Shown here: positions 43,208 through 55,175 of the stretch, one piece after another
Layout: each line of letters opens with the position of its first letter
Numbering within the stretch: the stretch's first letter is position 1
Assembly (NCBI GenBank): GCA_902622845.1
Contig: CACNRI010000001.1
Span: 186,001 to 250,000 of the forward strand
DNA: 64,000 nt
From: an uncultured SAR86 cluster bacterium
GTDB lineage: Bacteria > Pseudomonadota > Gammaproteobacteria > Magnimaribacterales > D2472
Direction: 5' to 3'
The notes under the pieces: generated by a model
What the model was told of the DNA's origin: nothing
Database searches by the model: none
The model's input: only the letters and a program-made list of their open reading frames with translations
Program-made: the position numbers and the translations under genes

Positions 43208-44743
43208 CTATTTATCTTCTAAGGCGCCAAGCTCCCTGTAAAGCATTGTCTGTTGAATAAGCTGAACGCCAGAGTTGGCAACCGAGTATAAAACAAGCCC
43301 AGAAGGGAAAAACACAAACAACACAGATATACCTATTGGCATAAACTTCATAACAGCGACCTGTGTTGGGTCAGCATTTGGCGGAGTTGGGTTAAGGCGA
43401 GTTGTTAAGTACATAAGAGCCGCCATGAGCACAGGAAGAACAAAAAACGGGTCAGGCGCTGAAAGGTCCTGAAGCCACAAACCAAAAGGCGCATGTCTTA
43501 ACTCAAGACTTTCCCTTAAAACAAAAAATAAAGCTATAAAGAATGGAAAAGATGCCAGCATAGGCAAACACCCGCCCATAGGATTAACACCCTCTTTCCT
43601 ATATAAAGTCATCATTTCCATGCTTAATTTCTGGCGATCGTTTTTATAACGCTCCTGTATCCTTTGCATTTCTGGCTGAACGCGCCTCATATTAGCCATC
43701 GATCTAAACCCTTTTCCAGTTAGCGGCCAAAAAACAATCTTAATAAGAATAGTTAATGCAATTATTGAGAGCCCCCAATTATTAACAAAACCATTAATAA
43801 CAGTAAGAAGAGCGGCTAAAGGTTGGGCCAAAAACCAAAACCACCCCATGTCTATTGTGAGCTCTAAATCTTCAGCAACAGCAAGGAGGTCTTTCCTGAT
43901 TTTAGGACCTATATAAAGCCTATGCTCAAAAGAGTTGTTGTTTGATGACTCAACAATATAACCAAAACTATATATATCAGAACCATCAGACGGCTCGCGA
44001 GCAAAATATCTGTAAAGGTTTTCCTGGGAACCAATTAGAGCAGCTAAAAAATATTTCTGAACTGAAGCAACCCAACCGCCGCGCTCATCAAAACTTACGT
44101 TGTCGATGTTTCTGAAACGGTAAGACATATATGGATCATCTTTGGTGTTAAAAGCAACACCAACATAAGAACTGCGAGAGATAAACATATCATCTAGGTC
44201 AAAACCCCTGCCTGTGGTTCTCAGCAGTTGGGCATAAGGCTTCAAAACAACCGAAGAATCAAGAGAGTCTTTAATGTAAATTTCATAACCCTCAGACAAG
44301 GTTATTGTTTTTGATAAACCGCCAGACTTTAGAACAATCTTTTCTTTGCTTGACTCCACAACAGAGAAGTTTGGTTTGTTTGAAAGGCCAGCGCTCTCAA
44401 GATCTGCAAAACCTGAGGACATGTAAAATCTCATTTGCTCACCATCACTATCAAGACCCGAGCCAAGAACCCTAACACCACCATCAGATCCAGGCACAAC
44501 CGGATAGTCTTTTAGTCGAGAGCTCAATATATTTCCATTCACAGTATCAACAACTATTTCCAGAAGAGGGTTTTCTAGTATATGAATTTGTGACTCATTA
44601 AAACCATCTAAATAGTTAGTACTTACTTCTTCTTGATCTACAGCATTTGAAATGTTTTGCTCGCTTGTGTATGAGTAAAACAACAGGTACCCAAACAAAG
44701 CAACAAAGAACAAATATAAAAACCTTAAGTTAAAATTTTTCAT
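43208..44743 (-). CDS. yidC: Membrane protein insertase YidC
   Basis: 511 residues. N-terminal helix (LRFLYLFFVALFGYLLFYSY), a large periplasmic beta domain, then the conserved insertase core with WGLSIIALTILIKIVFWPLT, QERYKNDRQKLSMEMMTLY and GCLPMLASFPFFIALFFVL. The usual yidD gene between rnpA and yidC is missing; rnpA ends directly before the ATG. Confidence 0.96.
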   Translation of the reverse strand: MKNFNLRFLYLFFVALFGYLLFYSYTSEQNISNAVDQEEVSTNYLDGFNESQIHILENPLLEIVVDTVNGNILSSRLKDYPVVPGSDGGVRVLGSGLDSDGEQMRFYMSSGFADLESAGLSNKPNFSVVESSKEKIVLKSGGLSKTITLSEGYEIYIKDSLDSSVVLKPYAQLLRTTGRGFDLDDMFISRSSYVGVAFNTKDDPYMSYRFRNIDNVSFDERGGWVASVQKYFLAALIGSQENLYRYFAREPSDGSDIYSFGYIVESSNNNSFEHRLYIGPKIRKDLLAVAEDLELTIDMGWFWFLAQPLAALLTVINGFVNNWGLSIIALTILIKIVFWPLTGKGFRSMANMRRVQPEMQRIQERYKNDRQKLSMEMMTLYRKEGVNPMGGCLPMLASFPFFIALFFVLRESLELRHAPFGLWLQDLSAPDPFFVLPVLMAALMYLTTRLNPTPPNADPTQVAVMKFMPIGISVLFVFFPSGLVLYSVANSGVQLIQQTMLYRELGALEDK

Positions 44744-45022
44744 TTATAAAACTGCCTTTTTTATTACTGCGCTAATTTCATTATAAGCTTCTTTATAATT
44801 AAGAGCTAAAAAATCCTCCCTTACGATTAACTTAATCCCAAAAGACGAAGACTCAAAACCCGTATCAAAAATAATAGACTTGATCCTTCTCTTAATCTTG
44901 TTCCTATCAACAGCTTTAGGAAAAATCCTTTTAGGTGTAGAAATAAAAACACCAGACTTTCCAGTTAAAGACGCAGCTACAAAATTGGTTGAGTAGATCT
45001 TTTTTAATTGTTTTAAAGACAA
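44744..45022 (-). CDS. rnpA: Ribonuclease P protein component, short form
   Basis: 92 residues from TTG at 45022, two nucleotides after the rpmH stop. The conserved RNR helix is AVDRNKIKRRIKSII. A longer frame to 45112 exists but its first 30 residues are a shadow of rpmH in another frame. In the short version the RNR motif comes at residue 39-40, earlier than usual (about 60), so the N-terminal strand is abbreviated. The protein supports RNase P in tRNA 5' maturation. Confidence 0.8.
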   Translation of the reverse strand: MSLKQLKKIYSTNFVAASLTGKSGVFISTPKRIFPKAVDRNKIKRRIKSIIFDTGFESSSFGIKLIVREDFLALNYKEAYNEISAVIKKAVL

Positions 45023-45023
45023 G

Positions 45024-45158
45024 TTACGCAGACAAAACTTTTCTACCCTTTCTTCTTCTTCTTGAAAGAACCGCACGCCCAGCTTTGGTTGCCATGCGAG
45101 CTCGAAAGCCATGAGTTCTTTTTCTCTTAAGGTTGCTTGGTTGAAAAGTTCTTTTCAT
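45024..45158 (-). CDS. rpmH: Ribosomal protein bL34
   Basis: 44 residues. It starts [19 protein letters not shown] and ends [12 protein letters not shown], exactly bL34. ATG at 45158. The gene opens the minus-strand set rpmH-rnpA-yidC-mnmE beside the dnaA promoter region. The stop falls 1 nt before the TTG chosen for rnpA. Confidence 0.97.
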   Translation of the reverse strand: MKRTFQPSNLKRKRTHGFRARMATKAGRAVLSRRRRKGRKVLSA

Positions 45159-45232
45159 GGTTGGTAGTAAAAATTAGAGATGCATTATACATAAAATAAA
45201 CAAAATTATGTCAAAAAAAGAAGATAAAGTTA

Positions 45233-45260
45233 TTGACAAGTTATCCACAGGAAATACTAT
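45233..45260 (+). promoter_or_regulatory. dnaA promoter with a DnaA box inside
   Basis: TTGACA (-35, 45233-45238) and TACTAT (-10, 45255-45260) are separated by 16 nt. A perfect DnaA box occupies most of the spacer. Confidence 0.7.
45241..45249 (+). promoter_or_regulatory. DnaA box TTATCCACA
   Basis: A perfect consensus 9-mer between the -35 and -10 of the dnaA promoter; DnaA bound here should block RNA polymerase (autorepression). Confidence 0.85.
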
Positions 45261-45318
45261 TAGTTATTCTGTAGATATCTTGTTAATTTTTGCTAGACTA
45301 CAGCCAAGAGGATAGAAA

Positions 45319-46614
45319 TTGAAGACCTGGAACCAAATATCAAAAAAACTTGAAAAAAAGCTCAGCCAAGATGAGTTTAATACCTGGATAAGGCCCCTTC
45401 AAGGAGAGTTTAAAGAAAACGCATTAGAAATTTCCGCCCCAAATGACTTTGTACTAAATTATGTTTCAAATAATCTAAAAAGCCATATTTATGAATTCTT
45501 AGCCTCAAAGGATACAAAAATAATATTTAAAGACAAGAATAACTCAACATTTGTTGATAAATATGTTGAAGAGCCCTCCAGCAGAAGAAAAAACAACCCA
45601 GGCCTAGTTGAGTCTTTTGTTTTTGATACGTTTGTGGAGGGAAAATCAAACCATCTGGCTTTAGCAGCTTCAAAACAAGTTGCTCAAAACCCGACAGGTG
45701 ACTACAATCCCTTATTTATATATGGCGGTGTTGGTTTGGGAAAAACTCACCTAATGCACGCAGTGGGGAATGAGATTCTTAATCAAGACCCATCAAAGAG
45801 AGTGATATATGTTCATTCAGAGAAATTTGTTGCTGATATGGTCAAAGCCCTTCAACTAAACGCAATTAACGAGTTTAAAAACTTCTACAGGACGGCTGAT
45901 GCTCTTTTAATTGACGATATTCAGTTTTTTGCAGGAAAAGAGCAATCACAAGAAGAGTTTTTCCACACCTTTAATGCGCTACTAGATAGAAATAATCAAA
46001 TGGTGCTAACTTGTGACAAGTATCCAAAAGAAATCGATGGCCTAGAAGAAAGATTAAAATCAAGACTAGGTTGGGGGCTTCCGGTTGTGATAGACCCACC
46101 AGAACTTGAAACCAGAGCAGCAGTATTGCTTGCCAAAGCTTCCTCGATGGGTTGTCACTTACCTAACGAGTGCGCGATATATATAGCTCAGAGAATTAGA
46201 TCAAACATAAGAGAGCTTGAAGGAGCTTTAAAACGAGTTGTCGCTAACGCTAAGTTTACAAACCAAGAAATAGACATTCCTTTAGTTAAGGATGCTCTTA
46301 AAGACTTATTCGTTATATCTGCAAAGATGGTTAGCATTGATAATATTCAAAAAACTGTTGCAGAATATTACAACATCAAACTTTCAGATCTGCTTTCAAA
46401 AAGAAGAAGTCGCTCTATTACCAGACCAAGACAACTTGCAATGTCGCTGACAAAAAGGCTAACAAATCACAGTCTGCCAGAAATTGGCGAAGCCTTTAAC
46501 GGAAGAGACCACACAACCGTAATACATGCATGCAACAAAATTAAGGAACTTAGGGTGGAAAACAGCTCCCTAGAAGAGGATTACAAAAACTTAATAAGGT
46601 CCCTTACAAACTAA
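45319..46614 (+). CDS. dnaA: Chromosomal replication initiator DnaA
   Basis: 431 residues with TTG as start codon (45319), preceded by AGAGGAT at a good distance. Domain I opens [19 protein letters not shown]. The AAA+ Walker A is [10 protein letters not shown], Walker [10 protein letters not shown]. The C-terminal DNA-binding domain ends [14 protein letters not shown], the DnaA signature. Slightly shorter than E. coli DnaA because the linker is short. dnaN follows with a one-base overlap (TAATG). Confidence 0.97.
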   Translation: MKTWNQISKKLEKKLSQDEFNTWIRPLQGEFKENALEISAPNDFVLNYVSNNLKSHIYEFLASKDTKIIFKDKNNSTFVDKYVEEPSSRRKNNPGLVESFVFDTFVEGKSNHLALAASKQVAQNPTGDYNPLFIYGGVGLGKTHLMHAVGNEILNQDPSKRVIYVHSEKFVADMVKALQLNAINEFKNFYRTADALLIDDIQFFAGKEQSQEEFFHTFNALLDRNNQMVLTCDKYPKEIDGLEERLKSRLGWGLPVVIDPPELETRAAVLLAKASSMGCHLPNECAIYIAQRIRSNIRELEGALKRVVANAKFTNQEIDIPLVKDALKDLFVISAKMVSIDNIQKTVAEYYNIKLSDLLSKRRSRSITRPRQLAMSLTKRLTNHSLPEIGEAFNGRDHTTVIHACNKIKELRVENSSLEEDYKNLIRSLTN

Positions 46615-47717
46615 TGAAATTTACAGTTAGCAAAACAGAGATTGTTAAAGCTTTGTCTTCAACTCTTGGAGTTGTTGAAAAAAGACAGGCACTTCCAATT
46701 CTCTCTAATGTCCTTTTAAAAGTTGAAGATAACAATATTTCTATTACTGCCACCGATCTTGAATCAGAAGTACAAACAACATGTACTCCAGCTAGTGTTG
46801 AAAGCACTGGCTCAACAACAGCACCTGCGAAAAAACTTAATGAACTCTGCAGGCTTCTTCCTGACGGATCAGAGATTTCTATTTTCTTGAACGGCGACAA
46901 ACTGTCTGTAGAATCTGGCTCAGGAAAGTACTCCATTTCAACTCTTCCTAGTGAGGATTTTCCTGTCTTTGATGTGGTAAGTGAAAATACAGAATTTACT
47001 ATTTTGGGATCTGTGCTAAGAAATCTTATAAGTAAAACGTCTTTTGCAATGGGTAATCAAGATTGGAGACATTATCTTAATGGAATGTATTTAAATATTG
47101 AAGACAAAAATATTACAGCGGTTACAACCGATGCCCACAGGCTTGCTATATCAACAAACTCAACAACGAAAAGTGTCTCAGGCGAGATATCAGGAATAAT
47201 ACCAAGAAAATCAATTAACGAAATAGGGAAGTTGTTATCTGACTCATCTGAAGAAGTAACCCTTTCTTTGGGATCAAACACCATTATGCTGAAAACAGAT
47301 TCAACATCTTTTGTAAGTAAGTTAATTGAAGGCAAATTTCCAAACTATGAACAAGTCCTTCCATCTGGTGAGAGCTCAGTTTTATCAGTAAACACCAAAC
47401 AACTTTCTGAAATATTAAGTAGAGTAAGCGTCCTCTCAAGCGATAAATTTAAAGGCATTAAATTAAACATTAAATCAAATGAAGTTTTAGTTTCAGCAAA
47501 TAATCCAGAACAGGAAGAGGGCGAAGAGAGTTTTAAATCGAACTATGATGGAGAAGATATGGAGATCGCTTTCAATGTGAACTATATCCAAGAGGTTTTA
47601 TCTAACATTGATTCAAATGATTGCAATATAAATCTATACGGCTCTGACAAAAGCTGTCTTATAAGCCCATCTGACGACCCAGATTTAAAATATGTAGTGA
47701 TGCCGCTTTTAATTTAA
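46614..47717 (+). CDS. dnaN: DNA polymerase III beta clamp
   Basis: 367 residues, usual length. Three pseudo-repeat domains; KRQALPILSNVLLKV, AVTTDAHRLAIS and the terminal YVVMPLLI (clamp ending with PM/PL) are characteristic. ATG overlaps the dnaA stop by one base. Confidence 0.97.
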   Translation: MKFTVSKTEIVKALSSTLGVVEKRQALPILSNVLLKVEDNNISITATDLESEVQTTCTPASVESTGSTTAPAKKLNELCRLLPDGSEISIFLNGDKLSVESGSGKYSISTLPSEDFPVFDVVSENTEFTILGSVLRNLISKTSFAMGNQDWRHYLNGMYLNIEDKNITAVTTDAHRLAISTNSTTKSVSGEISGIIPRKSINEIGKLLSDSSEEVTLSLGSNTIMLKTDSTSFVSKLIEGKFPNYEQVLPSGESSVLSVNTKQLSEILSRVSVLSSDKFKGIKLNIKSNEVLVSANNPEQEEGEESFKSNYDGEDMEIAFNVNYIQEVLSNIDSNDCNINLYGSDKSCLISPSDDPDLKYVVMPLLI

Positions 47718-47720
47718 AAA

Positions 47721-50718
<2,998 letters not shown>

Positions 50719-50736
50719 TTTTTTGTACCCATAAAA

Positions 50737-51450
50737 CTATTCTGTACTCATAGAAGCTTTTTCATTCATCCAATCTACCAAGTTTTTTGTCATCTCAGAT
50801 GAATCTTTTCCTTGAATAGGAGTACCTATAATCACCTTTACAGTACCAGGAAATTTTATAAACTTTTTATTTTTCCAATAAAGACCTGAATCGTGATAAA
50901 TTGGTATTAAATCAACATTATTCTTTATCGCTAAATCAGCAGCGCTCCTTGCAAATTTACCAACCTGCTTTCCCGGAATCCTTCTAGTCCCCTCAGGAAA
51001 TAAAAGAATAGAAAACCCATTACATAGCTTTTGAGAGCCACTTACTATTACCCTCTTTGCTGATTGAATCTTCTTTGATCTATTAATCTTAATTGGATTA
51101 AGAAGATTAAGCGACCAACCAAAAAAAGGTACATAAAGTAGTTCTTTCTTTATAATTGTGGTTAATGGGTTCGCAAGGGTTTGTAAATAAAATGATTCCC
51201 AAAGACCTTGGTGGTTCGAGGCTATAACAACCGGTTTTTTACCCAAAATATCACCTCTAACCTCCCAATCTATTCGACAGAGAAACTTTAAAACCATCAA
51301 TAGCGTCGATATATACCGACTCGTTAAACCATATCTTTTTTTTAGTCCAATAAATGGGGAGATAACAACAAAAAACACTGTAAACACTATTACCGAGATG
51401 TAGAAGTAAAGACTGAATAACAAGCTTCTAAGAAATAATATTAAAACCAA
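50737..51450 (-). CDS. 1-acyl-sn-glycerol-3-phosphate acyltransferase-like protein
   Basis: 237 residues. Signal-anchor helix, then NHQGLWESFYLQ (the HX4E variant of the acyltransferase motif, as in the Pseudomonas gyrB-neighbour acyltransferase) and LLFPEGTRR. It probably acylates lysophosphatidic acid at the inner membrane. The order gyrB - acyltransferase - glycyl-tRNA synthetase is that of Pseudomonas, which makes orthology likely. It lies 2 nt after the glyS stop and so is probably its operon partner. Confidence 0.88.
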   Translation of the reverse strand: MVLILFLRSLLFSLYFYISVIVFTVFFVVISPFIGLKKRYGLTSRYISTLLMVLKFLCRIDWEVRGDILGKKPVVIASNHQGLWESFYLQTLANPLTTIIKKELLYVPFFGWSLNLLNPIKINRSKKIQSAKRVIVSGSQKLCNGFSILLFPEGTRRIPGKQVGKFARSAADLAIKNNVDLIPIYHDSGLYWKNKKFIKFPGTVKVIIGTPIQGKDSSEMTKNLVDWMNEKASMSTE

Positions 51451-51452
51451 AA

Positions 51453-52814
51453 CTACTTTACTAAAAGGTTTTTTAAGAGATCATCTAAGTTTTCAACTTT
51501 TACCCTCTTTTGCTCCATTGAATCTCTATCTCTGACAGTAACTGTTCTATCTTCAAGGGTATTAAAATCAATCGTTATGCAGATCGGAGTGCCAATTTCG
51601 TCGTGTTTACGATAACTTTTACCAATATTTCCTGTATTTTCTAAAACAACTCTACCTAGGCCCAGTTTTTGCAAGTTATCCTTGATTTGTTTTGAAAAAT
51701 CGACAATTGTCGAATCATTCTTTTTTATTGGTATAACAGCAGCTTTGATTGGTGAGAGGTGAGGTTTTAAAGCTAATACAACTCTATTTTTGCCATTTTC
51801 AAGGGTTTCCTCCTTATAAGACTCATTCAATATGGCCAGCACACCCCTATCTACACCTGCTGATGGTTCAATTACATATGGTACTTCCCATTCCTTTGAA
51901 TCAATATTTTGAATAGCTAGCCTTGCGTTTGAATCCTTATTTTTTAGGACATCAGCTTCTATATCAAGATCTTGTTGGTTTTTTGAATGTGAACCTAGGT
52001 CAAAATCAGTTCTATTTGCAATTCCTTCTAACTCCTCCACACCATGAGGGAATTCATACATTAGATCTATAGTTGCTTTAGAGTAGTGTGATAGTTCTTC
52101 TTGTGGAACATTAAAAATTTCAATTTTCTCTTTATTAACTCCCTGCTGGACCCACCAATTTATTCTTTCTTCAATCCAGTATTTGTGCCAATCCTCATCT
52201 TCACCTTTTTTAACAAAGAACTCTAATTCCATCTGTTCAAACTCTCTCACTCTAAAAATAAAGTTTCTCGGAGTAATTTCATTTCTAAAGGCTTTACCAA
52301 TTTGGGCAATACCAAAAGGTATAGATTTTGATGTTGCATCAACTACATTCTTGAAGTTAGTAAATATTTGTTGGGCTGTTTCAGGCCTTAAATATGCATA
52401 AGATTCATCGTCAGCAACAGGGCCAATGTTTGTTTTAAACATCAGATTAAACGGTCTAGGTTCAGTAAGGTTTGTTGATCCACAATGTAAGCACTTACTA
52501 TCTTTTAAATGATCTGCCCTCATGCGGTTATTACAGTCCTTACAATCAACTAGTGGATCTGTAAAGGTATCCTCGTGACCCGAATATTTAAGAACTTTTC
52601 TATTAGTAAGTATTGAGGCATCAAGACCTTCAACATCATCTCTCGAGTAGATCATTGCCGCCCACCAAGACCTCTTTAAGTTTTCCTTTAACTCAACACC
52701 TAAAGGCCCATAATCGTAAACACCCTGAAGACCACCATAAATTTCATTTGTTTGAAAAATAAACCCTCTCCTTTTACACAAAGATACTAATTGTTCCATT
52801 GATTGAGCTGGCAT
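51453..52814 (-). CDS. glyS: Glycine--tRNA ligase, single-chain (alpha2) type
   Basis: 453 residues in the class II homodimeric form. Motif 1 region [21 protein letters not shown], motif 2 [25 protein letters not shown], and C-terminal anticodon domain starting near [12 protein letters not shown]. The tetrameric alpha2beta2 enzyme (glyQ/glyS) normal in gammaproteobacteria is not encoded here, although it is in the same position in Pseudomonas. A zinc-binding Cys set (CKDCN, CLHCG) lies in the insertion near residue 92-115. Confidence 0.97.
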   Translation of the reverse strand: MPAQSMEQLVSLCKRRGFIFQTNEIYGGLQGVYDYGPLGVELKENLKRSWWAAMIYSRDDVEGLDASILTNRKVLKYSGHEDTFTDPLVDCKDCNNRMRADHLKDSKCLHCGSTNLTEPRPFNLMFKTNIGPVADDESYAYLRPETAQQIFTNFKNVVDATSKSIPFGIAQIGKAFRNEITPRNFIFRVREFEQMELEFFVKKGEDEDWHKYWIEERINWWVQQGVNKEKIEIFNVPQEELSHYSKATIDLMYEFPHGVEELEGIANRTDFDLGSHSKNQQDLDIEADVLKNKDSNARLAIQNIDSKEWEVPYVIEPSAGVDRGVLAILNESYKEETLENGKNRVVLALKPHLSPIKAAVIPIKKNDSTIVDFSKQIKDNLQKLGLGRVVLENTGNIGKSYRKHDEIGTPICITIDFNTLEDRTVTVRDRDSMEQKRVKVENLDDLLKNLLVK

Positions 52815-52886
52815 TTTTTTCTAGACGTATATCCTCTCATGAAGATATTAATATATTATTAACAATATCGTAAGCAATATCTGACA

Positions 52887-53744
52887 ATGAGATTATTTTT
52901 TTATTTACTTTCTCCATTTAGTCTAAGGCTTGGATATGTTTTTTGTGACTTCATCACTTTAGTAGCTTTAGCTTTAAATACGAAAATTGTAAAAATTTCA
53001 AAAATTAATATAAATATTGCCTATTCTTCAAAAAACAAAGAATACAGAGAGTCTTTACTTAAAAGATCGATTAAGCAAAGCATAAGATCCTATTATGAGA
53101 CACTATTTTGCTTGTCTAGAAGTCAGAAGATACTGAATAAAAGTATCTTTAAAGTCGAAAACCGTTTTCTTTATTCACAAACCAACAGAGGCTTTGGACT
53201 AATTCTTCTTTCTGCCCACAACAGAAGCGTTGATTTGTTGTTAAACCAATTAACAATCCAGGAAGATGTTACAGCCATTTTCAAACCGATAAAAATAAAA
53301 GCACTTAACGAATATGTCAGAAAAAATAGACAAAAAAGTGGTTCAAGCGTATTTGAAACAAATTTCACTGGTGTTAAAGAGTTATTTTCGGCACTAAAAA
53401 GGGGTGAAGCTGTAGCGATGGCTGCAGATCAGGTTCCAGCCAAAAATATGGGTGTTTATGAAAACTTTTTTGGAAGAAAAGTTTATACAACAAATCTAAT
53501 TCCATCTCTGCATTCCAAAACAAAAGCACCAATTGTTTCTGTGGCTATACATTCTGACAGTCACACTAACCAACTTTATATTAGATATGGATCTAAGAGC
53601 GCCTACAAAGAAAAATCACAATATAATGCAAAAACAATGAATAAAGAGATTGAAAACATTATCAACATCAATCCCGAAGACTACAATTGGGAGTACAAAA
53701 GATTCAAAAAACAGGAAGTTGAAGACAGGTCTATTTATAAATAG
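52887..53744 (+). CDS. lpxL: Lipid A biosynthesis lauroyl/myristoyl acyltransferase-like protein
   Basis: 285 residues. One N-terminal membrane helix; the acyltransferase motif is SAHNRSVDLLL (HX4D). ALKRGEAVAMAADQVPAKNMGVYENFFGR corresponds to the second conserved block of LpxL/LpxM. It adds a secondary acyl chain to Kdo2-lipid A at the inner membrane. In Pseudomonas a lauroyltransferase gene lies in the same region. It diverges from glyS and ends one base before the trkH stop. Confidence 0.85.
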   Translation: MRLFFYLLSPFSLRLGYVFCDFITLVALALNTKIVKISKININIAYSSKNKEYRESLLKRSIKQSIRSYYETLFCLSRSQKILNKSIFKVENRFLYSQTNRGFGLILLSAHNRSVDLLLNQLTIQEDVTAIFKPIKIKALNEYVRKNRQKSGSSVFETNFTGVKELFSALKRGEAVAMAADQVPAKNMGVYENFFGRKVYTTNLIPSLHSKTKAPIVSVAIHSDSHTNQLYIRYGSKSAYKEKSQYNAKTMNKEIENIININPEDYNWEYKRFKKQEVEDRSIYK

Positions 53745-55175
53745 CTATCTTCTCCAAAAAGCTGGCATCAGCACAACAAGAAATGTAAAAATCTCAAGTC
53801 TGCCTAATATCATCGCAAAAGAAAGCAATAGTTTTGTGGTTGAAGGAATATTTGCATAATTAGATGAGATTTCACCCAGTCCCGGACCAAGGTTATTCAA
53901 GCATGCACCTACGGCAGAAAAAGCACTTATAAAATCTAGGCCCGTTGCAAGAACAAGTAAAAATAAAACCATAAAAGATATAATGTATATAGAAAAGAAT
54001 CCCCATACAGCCTCAGATACATTGCTGTCCACAACCTTCTTACCTAACTTAATAGTATTAACTGAATCAGGATGTATTATCTTAAAGATTTGCTTGTAAG
54101 CATGCTTCAACATAATCAAAATCCGCCAGGACTTAATACCACCTCCAACAGAGCCAGAGCAGGCACCAATAAACGCACCAACTAACAACATAAAACTTAT
54201 ATAGGCTGGCCAATTCGAATATTCATCAGTTAGAAAGCCAGTTGTTGTTAGGATTGATACTGTTTGGAAAAGACCGCTTCTAATTGGGTTATCAATATCA
54301 TTGGCAAATAATGATAGACATACCAGACCGAGGATGACTATTAATAGAGAGACAAAAAATCTTAATTCAGGATCATAAAAGTATTTAAGAACTTGTTTTC
54401 TATATATGGCACTGTAATGAACTGCAAAACTCATAGCAGAGAGCAACATAAAAGTTATACAAACAATTTCAATAGAAAGGCTGTCGAAGAATCCTATACT
54501 CAAATCATGTGTTGAGAATCCCCCAATAGAAACTGTACTGAAAGCATGACTAACAGCATCAAAATAACTCATTCCAGCAAAACGGTAAGCAAAGATACAC
54601 AAAACTGTAAGAACAAAATAAATAGACCAAAGAGCTCTTGCTGTAGAGGTAATCCGAGGTGTTAACCTTTGTTCACTCATAGGACCAGGTGTTTGTGTTT
54701 TAAATAACTGACCACCACCTATACCTAATAGCGGCATAACAGCAATTGCCAATACAATTAAACCCATCCCACCAAGCCACTGCAAAAGCTGCCTATAAAT
54801 TAATAATGATTTTGGGAGATCATCTAGACCAGCGATAACCGTTGCACCTGTTGTAGTTATCCCTGACATTGACTCAAAAAACGAATCAACAACACCAAAA
54901 CCAAATAAGATAAAAGGAATTGATCCAGAAACAGACAAAACAATCCAAAAAAGAACAGTTATAACAAAACCATCACTTAGAGAAAGTTCTTGTTTATTAT
55001 CTTTGGTAAAAAACCAACTTAGAAAACCCATTAGAACAAGAATAGACATGCCCAGTGCAAAAACCCTTATAAGACTCTCACCATAAAAAATAGCAACAAA
55101 TAAAGGAATGGCAAAAGATATGCCAAACATAATTAACAAAAGACCAAAGAAGTTTAAAACTTTAGCTTGATTCAA
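53745..55175 (-). CDS. trkH: Potassium uptake protein TrkH
   Basis: 476 residues, ten or so helices. Selectivity-filter loops read ITTTGATVIAGL, STVSIGGFSTHD, SILTTTGFLTDEY and GACLNNLGPGLG. Paired with the RCK subunit TrkA immediately upstream (0-nt gap), so one transcript. Probably Na+-driven or K+ uptake in marine conditions. Confidence 0.95.
   Translation of the reverse strand: MNQAKVLNFFGLLLIMFGISFAIPLFVAIFYGESLIRVFALGMSILVLMGFLSWFFTKDNKQELSLSDGFVITVLFWIVLSVSGSIPFILFGFGVVDSFFESMSGITTTGATVIAGLDDLPKSLLIYRQLLQWLGGMGLIVLAIAVMPLLGIGGGQLFKTQTPGPMSEQRLTPRITSTARALWSIYFVLTVLCIFAYRFAGMSYFDAVSHAFSTVSIGGFSTHDLSIGFFDSLSIEIVCITFMLLSAMSFAVHYSAIYRKQVLKYFYDPELRFFVSLLIVILGLVCLSLFANDIDNPIRSGLFQTVSILTTTGFLTDEYSNWPAYISFMLLVGAFIGACSGSVGGGIKSWRILIMLKHAYKQIFKIIHPDSVNTIKLGKKVVDSNVSEAVWGFFSIYIISFMVLFLLVLATGLDFISAFSAVGACLNNLGPGLGEISSNYANIPSTTKLLLSFAMILGRLEIFTFLVVLMPAFWRR

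Noticed and set aside
44744-45112. Long RnpA of 122 residues
   Set aside because: Its N-terminal 30 residues are a frame-shifted copy of rpmH and have no RnpA similarity.
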